From the NCBI GenBank assembly GCA_050946535.1, contig JBMNUZ010000014.1:1-45506 (forward strand): a stretch of DNA of 45,506 nt. Reading direction: 5' to 3'. The translations under genes were made by a program, and so were the position numbers. This DNA comes from RUG708 sp050946535. GTDB lineage: Bacteria; Bacillota; Clostridia; Peptostreptococcales; Anaerovoracaceae. Of this stretch, positions 15,886 through 25,201 are shown piece after piece (positions within the stretch are counted from its first letter, which is position 1; every line of letters starts with the position of its first letter). The notes beneath the pieces are model-generated. The model was not told the origin of the DNA. It made no database searches and worked only from the letters and a program-made list of their open reading frames with translations.

Positions 15886-16818
15886 ATGGAATTTTCACAT
15901 ACTCCCGTACTTTTCAGCGAGACGATTGAAAACCTGAATATCAAACCGGACGGCATCTACGTCGACGGCACTCTGGGCGGAGGAGGCCACGCTTCAGGAA
16001 TCTGCGGCAAGCTCGGTCCGGATGGAATGCTGATCGGAATCGACCGTGACGAAGATGCGCTCGCCGCTGCGGGAGAACGTTTGAAAGATTTCGATTGCAG
16101 AAAACAGTTTGTTCACAGCAATTATTCCGAGATAAAACGCGTGCTGTCGGATCTTGATATCGAAAGTATCGACGGCGCTGTACTGGATCTGGGTGTTTCT
16201 TCATTTCAGCTCGATGAAGAGAGCAGAGGCTTTTCATATATGCATTCGGCGCCGCTCGATATGCGCATGGACAGGACGTCGGCGTTTTCGGCTTATGATG
16301 TCATAAACGGTTACAGCAAAGAAGAGCTCACGAGAATAATAAGAGAATACGGCGAAGAGAAATGGGCGTCCCGCATCGCTTCTTTTATCGTCAGAGAGAG
16401 GGAAAAAGCTCCGGTGGAAACGACCGGACAGCTCGTCGATATCATAAAGCAGGCGATCCCGGCATCGGCCAGGAGACAGGGCCACCACCCGGCGAAAAAG
16501 ACGTTTCAGGCGGTCAGAATCGAAGTCAACGGCGAGCTTGAAGGTCTTCAGACAGCGGTCGATGACTTCATCGATGTGCTCGCGCCCGGCGGAAGACTCT
16601 GCATCATCACATTCCATTCGCTGGAAGACAGGATCGTCAAGCAGAAATTCCAGAAAGCGGAGAATCCGTGCACTTGTCCTCCGGGACTTCCGTGTGTATG
16701 CGGCAAAGTGCCGGTGATCCGGAGAGTTTCAAAAAAGCCGCTTTCAGCGTCGCCGGCGGAACTCGCGTCGAACCCGAGATCGAGGAGCGCCAAACTCAGA
16801 ATTGCAGAAAAACTTTAG
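15886..16818 (+). CDS. rsmH: 16S rRNA m4C1402 methyltransferase
   Basis: A 310-residue SAM-dependent enzyme that N4-methylates C1402 of 16S rRNA. Visible: HTPVLFSETIENL at the start, SAM motif DGTLGGGGHASGI near 26, and the C-terminal FHSLEDRIVKQKF and RSAKLRIAEK. It starts 2 bases after mraZ, so translation is probably coupled. Confidence 0.96.
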   Translation: MEFSHTPVLFSETIENLNIKPDGIYVDGTLGGGGHASGICGKLGPDGMLIGIDRDEDALAAAGERLKDFDCRKQFVHSNYSEIKRVLSDLDIESIDGAVLDLGVSSFQLDEESRGFSYMHSAPLDMRMDRTSAFSAYDVINGYSKEELTRIIREYGEEKWASRIASFIVREREKAPVETTGQLVDIIKQAIPASARRQGHHPAKKTFQAVRIEVNGELEGLQTAVDDFIDVLAPGGRLCIITFHSLEDRIVKQKFQKAENPCTCPPGLPCVCGKVPVIRRVSKKPLSASPAELASNPRSRSAKLRIAEKL

Positions 16819-16898
16819 TCAGGCACAGTCATTTGGCACATTCATTTGATTGAGCGTTTGTGCATTTAAAAAATATATGTCCGGAGGAAATTAAATTA

Positions 16899-17423
16899 AT
16901 GTTAGCAGCAGAAGAATGGCGGAAATATGAAGAAGATTATCTGCGCTACGGTGTAGAACTCGAACCAGAGCCGGAACCGCAGCCGGAGCATGAGGTAAAA
17001 AAGAAAACAAGAAAACACAACAAGTCTTCCTCTCGTATTGACGCGCGCGGGAAGGTTGTTATACTCGGACTTATAGCGATTATAGGTCTGTGTTCTCTCG
17101 TATTCATCTGCCTGCAGGCGTGGAAATCGGACATCAATTATAATATTTATACGCTGACCCAGGAAGAAAAACAGCTGTCGGGCGATATCGACAACCTGAA
17201 CGTCGAACTCAACAGCAACAACCAGCTCGACACCATCGAACAATATGCCCAGGACAACCTCGGCATGACATATCCTACACAGGAACAGTACGTTTACGTA
17301 ACAGATTTGAAAGGCACAAGCGAAGTAAATGATTATATTGCCTCGCTTGCGGAGTCACAGCGCGGAGCTGCCATACAAGAGGACATCACACCAGCAGAGG
17401 CTGCAAGCCGGCTGCTGTCATGA
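16899..17423 (+). CDS. ftsL: FtsL-like cell division protein
   Basis: A 174-residue bitopic protein. It has a charged cytoplasmic part (about 1-58, with an EPEPEPQPEHE run), one membrane span near 60-80 (VVILGLIAIIGLCSLVFICL), then an extracellular coiled coil (LTQEEKQLSGDIDNLNVELN). FtsL with DivIC and DivIB forms the complex that activates septal wall synthesis. The identity rests on position between rsmH and pbp plus topology, because the family is poorly conserved. GGAGG 11 bases upstream selects the start at 16899 over 16860. Confidence 0.8.
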   Translation: MLAAEEWRKYEEDYLRYGVELEPEPEPQPEHEVKKKTRKHNKSSSRIDARGKVVILGLIAIIGLCSLVFICLQAWKSDINYNIYTLTQEEKQLSGDIDNLNVELNSNNQLDTIEQYAQDNLGMTYPTQEQYVYVTDLKGTSEVNDYIASLAESQRGAAIQEDITPAEAASRLLS

Positions 17424-17493
17424 TATAATGAAGGTGGACTTCTGTACGGCTGGGCGGCTTCAGCAGGAGTTGTGTGAATGGGGAGATTCGTGA

Positions 17494-17537
17494 GAGACGT
17501 CCGCTTGCAATTGACGGCGGGGCGTCTCCTGTTTTTT
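17494..17537 (+). terminator. Intrinsic terminator/attenuator between ftsL and pbp
   Basis: GAGACG-TCCGC (17494-17504) pairs with GCGGGG-CGTCTC (arm ends at 17528), giving about 11 pairs with one G-U, and is followed by CTGTTTTTT. It lies in the 158-base gap between ftsL and the pbp start at 17582. Because it sits inside a cluster normally read as one unit, partial termination is likely. Confidence 0.7.
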
Positions 17538-17581
17538 GTATGAAAAAAGTTGCTGATCAGGGATTATCAGGGAGAAGAGAA

Positions 17582-19663
17582 ATGTCGGATAAAATTCGTA
17601 ACAGTGAAGAAACCGTGGCGAAGACTGCTGGCAGAAGGAAGAAATCTGGCAAACGCAGGAGAAAGGTCACACAGATCGCCAGAGACAGAAGACTGATAAT
17701 TTTATTTATCATAACGATATTTATGTTTACCGTGGTAGCTGTCAGGCTCGGATATATTCAGATCGTTAAAGCAGACGAGTACAGCGCCAAGGCTGTTTCA
17801 AACCAGACGAGGGAGACGACGGTGACGTCGAAAAGAGGCTCCATCTACGATATTAACAAGAAGGCTCTGGCTATAAACCAGTCAGGCTATGCTGTATGGG
17901 TCAGCCCTGAGGACGTTGCAAACGCAGAAGAAGAGGAAAGCGGCTTCACCGATGAGATGGCGTCGACGCTCGCCGGTATCCTGACGGATATGACCATTGA
18001 CGATATAAAAGAAAAGCTGACGTCGGACAAGAAGTCGGTTCAGCTGGAGAAATACATCGACGAGGATACATATAACAAGCTGGAAGAAAAAATTAAGGAC
18101 GGCACATTAAGAGGTCTGCAGATTTCAGAGACGACGCGCAGATATTATCCGATCGGCGAGTTCGCTTCTCACCTCATCGGTATTACAAACGACAACAACG
18201 TCGGTGTTTTCGGAATAGAGCAGTACTACGACCAGTATCTGAACGGCAAATCCGGAAAGATCGTGAGAAGCACCGATGCGTCAGGCAGATCGATCACTAC
18301 AGGTATAGAAAAGTATTATCCGGAGACAGAGGGACTGAGCGTTGTCCTTACGATAGACGAAGTAATACAGCATTATGTCGAGAATGCTATTAAAGAAGTA
18401 CAGGCGAACACAAATGCCGACAGAGTAATGGCTGTTGCGATGAACCCTAAGACTGGTGCGGTGCTCGCGATGGCTGCGTATCCGGATTTCGATCTGAACA
18501 ACCCGAGAGTGCCAATTTCGGAAACAGAGCAGGAGAAGCTCAATTCGATGACTGAGGAGGAGAAGGTCGATTACTGGAGCGGAACGATGTGGAGAAATCC
18601 GCTCGTAAGCGACACGTACGAACCAGGTTCGCCGTTCAAGCTCCTTACGACGTCTATGGCTCTGGAAGAAGGCCTGACGAGCGTTTCAGACACGTTTACG
18701 TGCAACGGTACGGTATATGTATCGGGCCAGCCTCTCAGATGCTGGAGATACTACGCACCGCACGGCACCGAGACTCTTGCCGAAGGTGTGGCAAATTCGT
18801 GCAACCCTGTATTCATAGAGCTTTCAAGGCGCCTCGGAAAGGATACTTTTTACACTTATCTGGAGCGGTTCGGTTTAACTACGACTACTGGAATAGATCT
18901 GCCTGGAGAGACATCGGCGATTATTCAGGATCAAGATTCGATCGGAGATGTAGAACTCGCAACCATGTCATACGGACAGGGCATAGCCTGCACACCGATC
19001 CAGCTCATAACTGCATTTACCGCTATAGGGAACGACGGTAAAATGATGCAGCCTCGTGTCGTGGACAGACTCATCGACTCGGACGGAAACACGGTGAAAA
19101 AATATTCGTCCAAGGTTATCCGCCAGGTAATATCTGAGTCCACGGCAAGCGACATGTGCCGCATGATGGAAGGCGTAGTAAGAAACGGTACAGGAAAGAC
19201 AGCTTATATCGCTGGATACAGGATCGGCGGAAAGACCGGAACGGCTCAGAAGGTCGTAGACGGCAAATATACGGATGACACGTATTCGTCGTTCTTCGCT
19301 ATGGCACCTATGGACGATCCGCAGTTTGCGGTTCTGCTCATCGTAGACTCTCCTCAGGGCGTTCACGGCGGTGCCGCGACAGCCGGACCGGGCGTAAAGC
19401 AGATCATGAGCGACTGCCTCAAGTACCTCAACATCACGCCTGTATATACGGACGGCGAGGAGGCCGATGCAACTGCTACGGTCACGGTTCCTGACGTTAC
19501 CGGTATGTCATACAGCAAGGCAGAGGACACTCTTAACGATCTCGAACTCGACGCTATAGCGTGCCCGTCCGATACCGAAAACTTCAAGGTAGCCAGCCAG
19601 TATCCGGAAGCAGGAGCAGAACTTTCACCGGGAGATTCGGTATGTCTCTATGCCGCCGAATAA
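17582..19663 (+). CDS. Class B penicillin-binding protein with one PASTA domain (SpoVD/FtsI-like)
   Basis: A 693-residue septal transpeptidase. It has a basic cytoplasmic head (RRKKSGKRRRK), one membrane anchor at about 38-58, a dimerisation domain from about 80, and a transpeptidase domain with Ser350-P-F-Lys, Ser406-C-Asn and Lys551-T-G-T. A single C-terminal PASTA domain (VPDVTGMSYSKAEDTLNDLE) follows. It crosslinks peptidoglycan together with the SEDS protein FtsW. PASTA-bearing PBPs at this place are PBP2B or SpoVD in Bacillota; no sporulation gene is next to it to decide. GGGAGAAGAG before 17582 supports this start; the longer frame from 17474 contains the terminator hairpin. Confidence 0.93.
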   Translation: MSDKIRNSEETVAKTAGRRKKSGKRRRKVTQIARDRRLIILFIITIFMFTVVAVRLGYIQIVKADEYSAKAVSNQTRETTVTSKRGSIYDINKKALAINQSGYAVWVSPEDVANAEEEESGFTDEMASTLAGILTDMTIDDIKEKLTSDKKSVQLEKYIDEDTYNKLEEKIKDGTLRGLQISETTRRYYPIGEFASHLIGITNDNNVGVFGIEQYYDQYLNGKSGKIVRSTDASGRSITTGIEKYYPETEGLSVVLTIDEVIQHYVENAIKEVQANTNADRVMAVAMNPKTGAVLAMAAYPDFDLNNPRVPISETEQEKLNSMTEEEKVDYWSGTMWRNPLVSDTYEPGSPFKLLTTSMALEEGLTSVSDTFTCNGTVYVSGQPLRCWRYYAPHGTETLAEGVANSCNPVFIELSRRLGKDTFYTYLERFGLTTTTGIDLPGETSAIIQDQDSIGDVELATMSYGQGIACTPIQLITAFTAIGNDGKMMQPRVVDRLIDSDGNTVKKYSSKVIRQVISESTASDMCRMMEGVVRNGTGKTAYIAGYRIGGKTGTAQKVVDGKYTDDTYSSFFAMAPMDDPQFAVLLIVDSPQGVHGGAATAGPGVKQIMSDCLKYLNITPVYTDGEEADATATVTVPDVTGMSYSKAEDTLNDLELDAIACPSDTENFKVASQYPEAGAELSPGDSVCLYAAE

Positions 19664-19768
19664 TACCGGTCAGACAGATAACAATTTAAAACCAATGAAT
19701 GAAAAAAGTATATGGATCATGAGAATGCGCCCGCTTTCTGAACGAGGGTGCAGGGCAGGAGAGATAGT

Positions 19769-21235
19769 ATGAAATTATCACAGCTATTGCAGGGAACCGG
19801 CGCTGACACAGCGTCACTGAAAAATGATCCGGAAATAACCGGTATCAGCTATGATTCAAGAAAAACCGAAAAAGGAGACCTGTTTGTGTGCATAAAAGGA
19901 TATGTCACAGATGGTCATAAATATGCTCCCAAAGCCGTCGAGGCGGGAGCATGCGCCTTGCTTGTGCAGGATGGAATCAACATTCAGGGCGTTCCGGTAA
20001 TCCGTATCAGCGACACGCGCCACGGGCTCGCGGTCGTTTCTGCGAACTTCTTCGATCATCCTACAGACGATATGCTCATGATCGGAGTGACGGGGACGAA
20101 CGGAAAGACGACGATTACGTATCTTGTCAGAGCGATAGTGGAAACTTCAGGCAGGGACTGCGGCGTGCTGGGCACCATAGCGTATATCTACGGAGGCGTT
20201 TCCCATCACTCTGTAAACACCACTCCGGAATCGTACGAGCTTCAGCGCATGTTCCACGAGATGAAGACCGAATACAACACCGATGCGTGCGTGATGGAGG
20301 TTTCGTCTCATTCGCTCGCCCTCTCGAGGACGGATGAAATCAGCTTCGACTACAGCATTTTCACGAATCTCACGGAAGATCACCTCGATTTTCACAAGGA
20401 TTTCGAGGATTACTACCAGGCAAAGAAAAAGCTTTTCCTGCAGACGGGAAAGATGAATATTATAAATATCGATGACATTTACGGCCTCAGACTTTACAAT
20501 GAATTGAAGGAAGAGGGAAAGCCGGTAGTTTCGTACGCCGTTTCCTCTCCGGACGCATATTACAGAGCCGAAATCATCGAGGAATCGTCCGCCGGGACAG
20601 AAGTCAAAGTCTTCAAAGGCAACGAAATGCTCGGAACTATGAGGATCAATACACCGGGCAGATTCTCGGTCGCAAACGCTCTCGGAGCAGCTGCCGCAGC
20701 TGTCGAAGCAGGTATCTGCTGGGAAGCTGTAAGCTCAGGCATCGCACAGGTCAGAGGCGTGGCCGGGAGATTTGAAAAAGTCGAAAACAGCAAGGGCATT
20801 CCGGTAATAGTCGATTATGCACACACTCCGGATGCTCTGGAGAAGGTCATCAAGACCGCGCGCGAATTCACTCCGGGCAGGATCATCACCGTATTCGGAT
20901 GCGGAGGCGACAGAGACAGAGAAAAGAGGCCGATCATGGGTGAGATCGCCGGGAAATATTCCGATTACTGCGTAGTCACGAGCGACAACCCGCGGACCGA
21001 GGATCCTGAAGCGATTATCGAGGATATTATTCCTGGTATCGATAAGACCGACTGCCCTCACGCCATAGAGCCGGACCGCAGAAAAGCGATAAAGAGAGCG
21101 CTCAAAGAGTACAAAGAGGGCGACACTGTTATCATCGCGGGCAAAGGCCACGAAGATTATCAGATCATAGGGACGATCAAACAGCACTTCGATGACAGAG
21201 AGACAGCATTACAGATAATAGAGCAGGAGATATAG
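19769..21235 (+). CDS. murE: UDP-MurNAc-tripeptide synthetase, meso-DAP type
   Basis: A 488-residue cytoplasmic Mur ligase that adds the third stem residue. Visible: ATP loop GVTGTNGKTTITYL near residue 105, SSHSLAL near 180, and SDNPRTEDP near 408. DNPR is the motif of meso-diaminopimelate-adding enzymes, so the wall should be DAP-type. GCAGGAGAG before 19769 decides the start. It ends 7 bases before murF. Confidence 0.95.
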   Translation: MKLSQLLQGTGADTASLKNDPEITGISYDSRKTEKGDLFVCIKGYVTDGHKYAPKAVEAGACALLVQDGINIQGVPVIRISDTRHGLAVVSANFFDHPTDDMLMIGVTGTNGKTTITYLVRAIVETSGRDCGVLGTIAYIYGGVSHHSVNTTPESYELQRMFHEMKTEYNTDACVMEVSSHSLALSRTDEISFDYSIFTNLTEDHLDFHKDFEDYYQAKKKLFLQTGKMNIINIDDIYGLRLYNELKEEGKPVVSYAVSSPDAYYRAEIIEESSAGTEVKVFKGNEMLGTMRINTPGRFSVANALGAAAAAVEAGICWEAVSSGIAQVRGVAGRFEKVENSKGIPVIVDYAHTPDALEKVIKTAREFTPGRIITVFGCGGDRDREKRPIMGEIAGKYSDYCVVTSDNPRTEDPEAIIEDIIPGIDKTDCPHAIEPDRRKAIKRALKEYKEGDTVIIAGKGHEDYQIIGTIKQHFDDRETALQIIEQEI

Positions 21236-21242
21236 CAGAGTA

Positions 21243-22706
21243 ATGGAGAGAATTACAGCCGCCAGAGCGGCAGAACTGGCCGGATCAAAGCTGATCAGCG
21301 GCCCTGAGAATAACGAGATCGACAGGGTTGAACGCGATTCGAGAGAAGCCGGTCCGGACAGCATATTTATAGCTTTAAAGGGAGAAAAAAACGACGCTAA
21401 CGATTTCGTTTCATCTGCATATGACAACGGATGCCGTGTGTTCCTGATTTCCTCGGACAAGGCGGCAGAAGAACTCGAAGCGCACGATGATGCGTCCGTC
21501 ATCATGACGGACGACACTCTGAAAGCGATGCAGGTGATGGCGAAAAATTATCTGGCGCAGTTTGATATCTTGAAAATTGCAGTTACGGGCAGCACAGGCA
21601 AGACAACCACAAAAGATATGCTCAACTGCATTTTTTCGTACAAGTACAAGACGGTCTGCAATTTTGCGAATTACAACAACCATATAGGGGTACCTCTGAC
21701 CGTTTTTGACGTCGACAGCTCCACCGAGGCCGGAATCTTCGAGATGGGCATGAATCACGCAGGAGAGATAAAAGTTCTTGCAGACATCGTGCGCCCCGAC
21801 ATAGCCTGCATTACGAATATCGGCGTATCTCACATAGGAAATCTCGGCAGCCGCGACAATATCATGAAAGCCAAGCTCGAAATAACATCTTATATGGACG
21901 AAAACTGCACACTGGTATATAATGCCGACGATGACAAACTGGCACAGCTGAATGACATGGAAACGAAGTACAAAAAGCTGGCCGCCGGTGAAAATGCGGA
22001 TCAGGACGGAGTTATTCTGGTTCCTTTAAGCAGTACGGGAGAAGAGAACATGATAGCGTTTTCTCCCGGCGAATCCGCTGACGAGGGGATTTCATTCATA
22101 CTAAGATACAATAAAGAGAACATGATGTTCTACATGCCGCTTCCAGGCATGCACAACGCAGTCGACGCGGCTGTCGCAGTCGGATGTGCCGTTACGGCAG
22201 GCATGGATATCATGGACTGTTCCGAGGCTCTCCTGCACATAGAGCTCACGGGCGGCAGGCTTACGGTCAGAAGATCGGGCGAGCTGCGCGTCATAGACGA
22301 CACGTACAATGCGAGCCCGGACGCAGTGAAAGCGGCGCTCGACGTCCTTGCGGAGACTTCAGGCACCCGCAGGATTGCGGTGCTTGCCGACATGCTCGAG
22401 CTTGGAGACAGGTCGGAGGAGTTCCACAGGGAAATAGGAAAATACGTTGTTTCAAAAGGCGTTGACATTCTTGCCGCTGTAGGTGAAAATGCTTCTTATA
22501 TAGCAGACGGAGCTGCCGAGGCGAGCGGGGATAAAGACATAAAAATCCTGCGCTTTAAAGACTGCGGGGATTTCATCAGCAAGGCCGGTGAAATAATCAA
22601 AGACGGAGACGTCATTCTCGTCAAAGGTTCCCACAGCATGAATATGGGAGACGCGGTTTCGTATCTTATGAAATTAGGCGCTGGAACAGCGCAGGAGGAA
22701 AATTAA
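21243..22706 (+). CDS. murF: UDP-MurNAc-tripeptide:D-Ala-D-Ala ligase
   Basis: A 487-residue Mur ligase that adds D-Ala-D-Ala to complete the pentapeptide precursor. ATP loop VTGSTGKTTTKDML near residue 113, NYNNHIGVPLTVF near 142, and the C-terminal IDDTYNASPDAVKAAL characteristic of MurF. The RBS (AGGAGATA) lies within the end of murE. It ends one base before mraY. Confidence 0.95.
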   Translation: MERITAARAAELAGSKLISGPENNEIDRVERDSREAGPDSIFIALKGEKNDANDFVSSAYDNGCRVFLISSDKAAEELEAHDDASVIMTDDTLKAMQVMAKNYLAQFDILKIAVTGSTGKTTTKDMLNCIFSYKYKTVCNFANYNNHIGVPLTVFDVDSSTEAGIFEMGMNHAGEIKVLADIVRPDIACITNIGVSHIGNLGSRDNIMKAKLEITSYMDENCTLVYNADDDKLAQLNDMETKYKKLAAGENADQDGVILVPLSSTGEENMIAFSPGESADEGISFILRYNKENMMFYMPLPGMHNAVDAAVAVGCAVTAGMDIMDCSEALLHIELTGGRLTVRRSGELRVIDDTYNASPDAVKAALDVLAETSGTRRIAVLADMLELGDRSEEFHREIGKYVVSKGVDILAAVGENASYIADGAAEASGDKDIKILRFKDCGDFISKAGEIIKDGDVILVKGSHSMNMGDAVSYLMKLGAGTAQEEN

Positions 22707-22707
22707 T

Positions 22708-23682
22708 ATGAGCGATAATATGCTGCTGCTGGTTTCGCTGGCAGTATCTTTTGCTGTAACGGCGGCTGTGGGTCCGCTGATACTCGGATGGCTCAGGAGG
22801 CTTCACGCCGGCCAGAGCATCAGAGAGGAAGGGCCCGAGTCCCATCAGAAAAAGGCCGGCACACCTACGATGGGCGGCATTATGATCATCATAGGCATCG
22901 TCGTCACAAGCCTTATTTTCGGCTTCATCGCCGACGGGAAGATCACGGCCGATATGGCTATACTGGTCATATCGCTGCTGCTCTGCGCACTCATCGGTTT
23001 CTGCGACGATTTCATCAAGGTAGTCAAGCACAGAAATCTCGGCCTAACGGCTCTTCAGAAACTGATATTTCAGATAATAATCGCTGTGATCATAGCAGTC
23101 TATCAGGCCAGACTTTCGGAGCACGGAACCGAGCTTTACATACCGATTGCTCACACATACCTGGATCTCGGATGGTTCTACATTCCGTTCGTGGCATTCG
23201 TGCTCGTAGCGATGGTAAATGCGGTAAATCTTACCGACGGCCTCGACGGCCTGGCGAGCGGATGCACGTCGATAGTTGCGTTTTTCCTCGCGTTTATGGC
23301 ACTTAGCTTCGGCACCGCGGACACGGTAATCTATTCTGCGGCAGTTTGCGGCGGATGCCTCGGATTCCTTATCTACAACCACTACCCGGCTAAGGTCTTC
23401 ATGGGCGATACCGGTTCTCTGGCTCTCGGCGGCGCGCTTGCAACTGCAGCTATAATGATGCACATAGAGCTGATCCTTGTCATTGCCGGCGGCGTCTTCG
23501 TGGTCGAAGTGCTTTCAGTAATCATACAGGTCATAAGTTTCAAGACGACCGGCAAGAGGGTCTTCAGAATGACTCCGATACATCATCATTTTGAACTCGG
23601 CGGCTGGAAAGAGACAAAGGTGGTAACCGTATTCTGGATATGCACTGCTGCACTCTGCCTCATTTCGTTTTTTATGATGTAG
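22708..23682 (+). CDS. mraY: Phospho-MurNAc-pentapeptide transferase
   Basis: A 324-residue ten-span membrane enzyme making lipid I from the pentapeptide precursor and undecaprenyl phosphate. Signatures: GTPTMGG (about 51), CDDFIKV (about 99), NLTDGLDGLA (about 173) and MTPIHHHFELGGW (about 289). AGGAGG lies inside the murF end. A CCGCC-GTCC-GGCGG hairpin (23690-23703) and a 135-base gap follow before murD. Confidence 0.96.
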   Translation: MSDNMLLLVSLAVSFAVTAAVGPLILGWLRRLHAGQSIREEGPESHQKKAGTPTMGGIMIIIGIVVTSLIFGFIADGKITADMAILVISLLLCALIGFCDDFIKVVKHRNLGLTALQKLIFQIIIAVIIAVYQARLSEHGTELYIPIAHTYLDLGWFYIPFVAFVLVAMVNAVNLTDGLDGLASGCTSIVAFFLAFMALSFGTADTVIYSAAVCGGCLGFLIYNHYPAKVFMGDTGSLALGGALATAAIMMHIELILVIAGGVFVVEVLSVIIQVISFKTTGKRVFRMTPIHHHFELGGWKETKVVTVFWICTAALCLISFFMM

Positions 23683-23817
23683 AAAAATTCCGCCGTCCGG
23701 CGGCAGCCGGCAGGAGCGGATTATTTGAAATATGCCAATAATTGAAACAGAAATAAATAATATTATTTCCCGCGGCGGCGATTACCGGTGCGGAAATATG
23801 GAAGGCGGGTCTTTAAA

Positions 23818-25179
23818 ATGATTAACAAAAAGGCTGAGGGCGTAAAGGCGCTCGTAGTAGGTCTTGGAGTATCCGGAAAAGCAGCAGTTGCAATGCTGAA
23901 CAGCGCAGGCGCCAGAACTGACATGTACGATGCGCGCGAGACAGTAGCGGCGCGCAAGCTTGCGGACGAAGGAGAATTTTCGCACATCAGTTTCGGTGAC
24001 AGGCCGAGCAATGTAAAAGGCTACGATCTGGTAGTCCTGAGCCCGGGAATATCTCCGCAGAAAAATTATGTCAGGGAAGCAGAAGCCGAGGGAGCCGAAA
24101 TCATAGGCGAACTCGAGCTCGCTTACAGATACGGAAAAGGCCGTTACATAGCGGTCACAGGAACGAACGGAAAGACTACAACGACGACACTTATCTACGA
24201 TATTTTTAAAGCTGACGGAAGAAAAGCCGAGCTTGCAGGCAATATCGGGGTGGCAGTGGCATCGAAGGCGATGTACTCGGACGACGATACATATCTGATC
24301 ACCGAGTGCAGCAGCTTCCAGCTTGAGACCACGAAGAAATTCAGACCTGAGGTTTCGGTTATTCTGAATATTACTCCGGATCATCTCGACAGACACGGCA
24401 GCTTCGAGAACTACGCTGCCGCAAAGGCAAAGATCTTCGCCAATCAGACGGAAGAAGATTACTGCATATATAACCACGACGACGAGACGTGCAGGGAAAT
24501 CATCGAAAACTGCCACGCTTCAACTGTTCCGTTTTCCACTGCAGACGAACTTGAACGCGGAGCGTTCGTAAGAGACGGAATGATGGTCATCCGCATCGAC
24601 GGAAAAGAGACCGAGATCTGCCGTACAGACGAACTCATTATAAAGGGACTTCACAACGTGGCGAATGTCCTCGCGGCTGCAGCAGCAGCTTACGTTTCCG
24701 GCATAGCTCCGGACAAAATCGCCGGAGTGCTCCGCACGTTCAAGGGCATAAAGCACAGAATGCAGGACTGCGGTACGATAAACGGCGTAAAGTATATAAA
24801 CGACTCGAAGGGGACAAATCCTGACGCGGCCATAAGAGCCGTTCTTTCGTATAATAACGAGATCCTCATTGCCGGAGGATATGACAAAAAGGGTACATTC
24901 GATGAATTTGTAAAGAGCTTCAAGGGCAGAGTCAAGGCGCTCGTGCTTATGGGCGTGACGGCTCCTCTGATCAAAGAAGCGGCCGAAAGAGCCGGCTTTA
25001 CAAATATCTACCAGGTAAACAGCATGGAAGAGGCAGTTAAGAAGAGCGCAGAGCTCGCCGAGCCAGGAGATACTGTTCTCCTGTCACCTGCATGCGCCAG
25101 CTGGGACATGTACAAGAACTTCGAAGTCAGAGGCGACGACTTCATCAAGAACGTTGAAAGGCTTAAGACCGGAAGGTAA
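23818..25179 (+). CDS. murD: UDP-MurNAc-L-alanine:D-glutamate ligase
   Basis: A 453-residue Mur ligase. Its N-terminal Rossmann part (ALVVGLGVSGKAAVAML) binds UDP-MurNAc-Ala. The ATP loop is VTGTNGKTTTTTLI near 119, with NITPDHLDRHG near 191 and NDSKGTNPDA near 327. It is the second step of the stem peptide. The start at 23818 is favoured by GGAAGGCGGG upstream; an in-frame ATG at 23788 has a weaker site. A short 22-base gap leads to ftsW. Confidence 0.95.
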   Translation: MINKKAEGVKALVVGLGVSGKAAVAMLNSAGARTDMYDARETVAARKLADEGEFSHISFGDRPSNVKGYDLVVLSPGISPQKNYVREAEAEGAEIIGELELAYRYGKGRYIAVTGTNGKTTTTTLIYDIFKADGRKAELAGNIGVAVASKAMYSDDDTYLITECSSFQLETTKKFRPEVSVILNITPDHLDRHGSFENYAAAKAKIFANQTEEDYCIYNHDDETCREIIENCHASTVPFSTADELERGAFVRDGMMVIRIDGKETEICRTDELIIKGLHNVANVLAAAAAAYVSGIAPDKIAGVLRTFKGIKHRMQDCGTINGVKYINDSKGTNPDAAIRAVLSYNNEILIAGGYDKKGTFDEFVKSFKGRVKALVLMGVTAPLIKEAAERAGFTNIYQVNSMEEAVKKSAELAEPGDTVLLSPACASWDMYKNFEVRGDDFIKNVERLKTGR

Positions 25180-25201
25180 ATCCGGACCGGAGAATTGAAA
25201 T

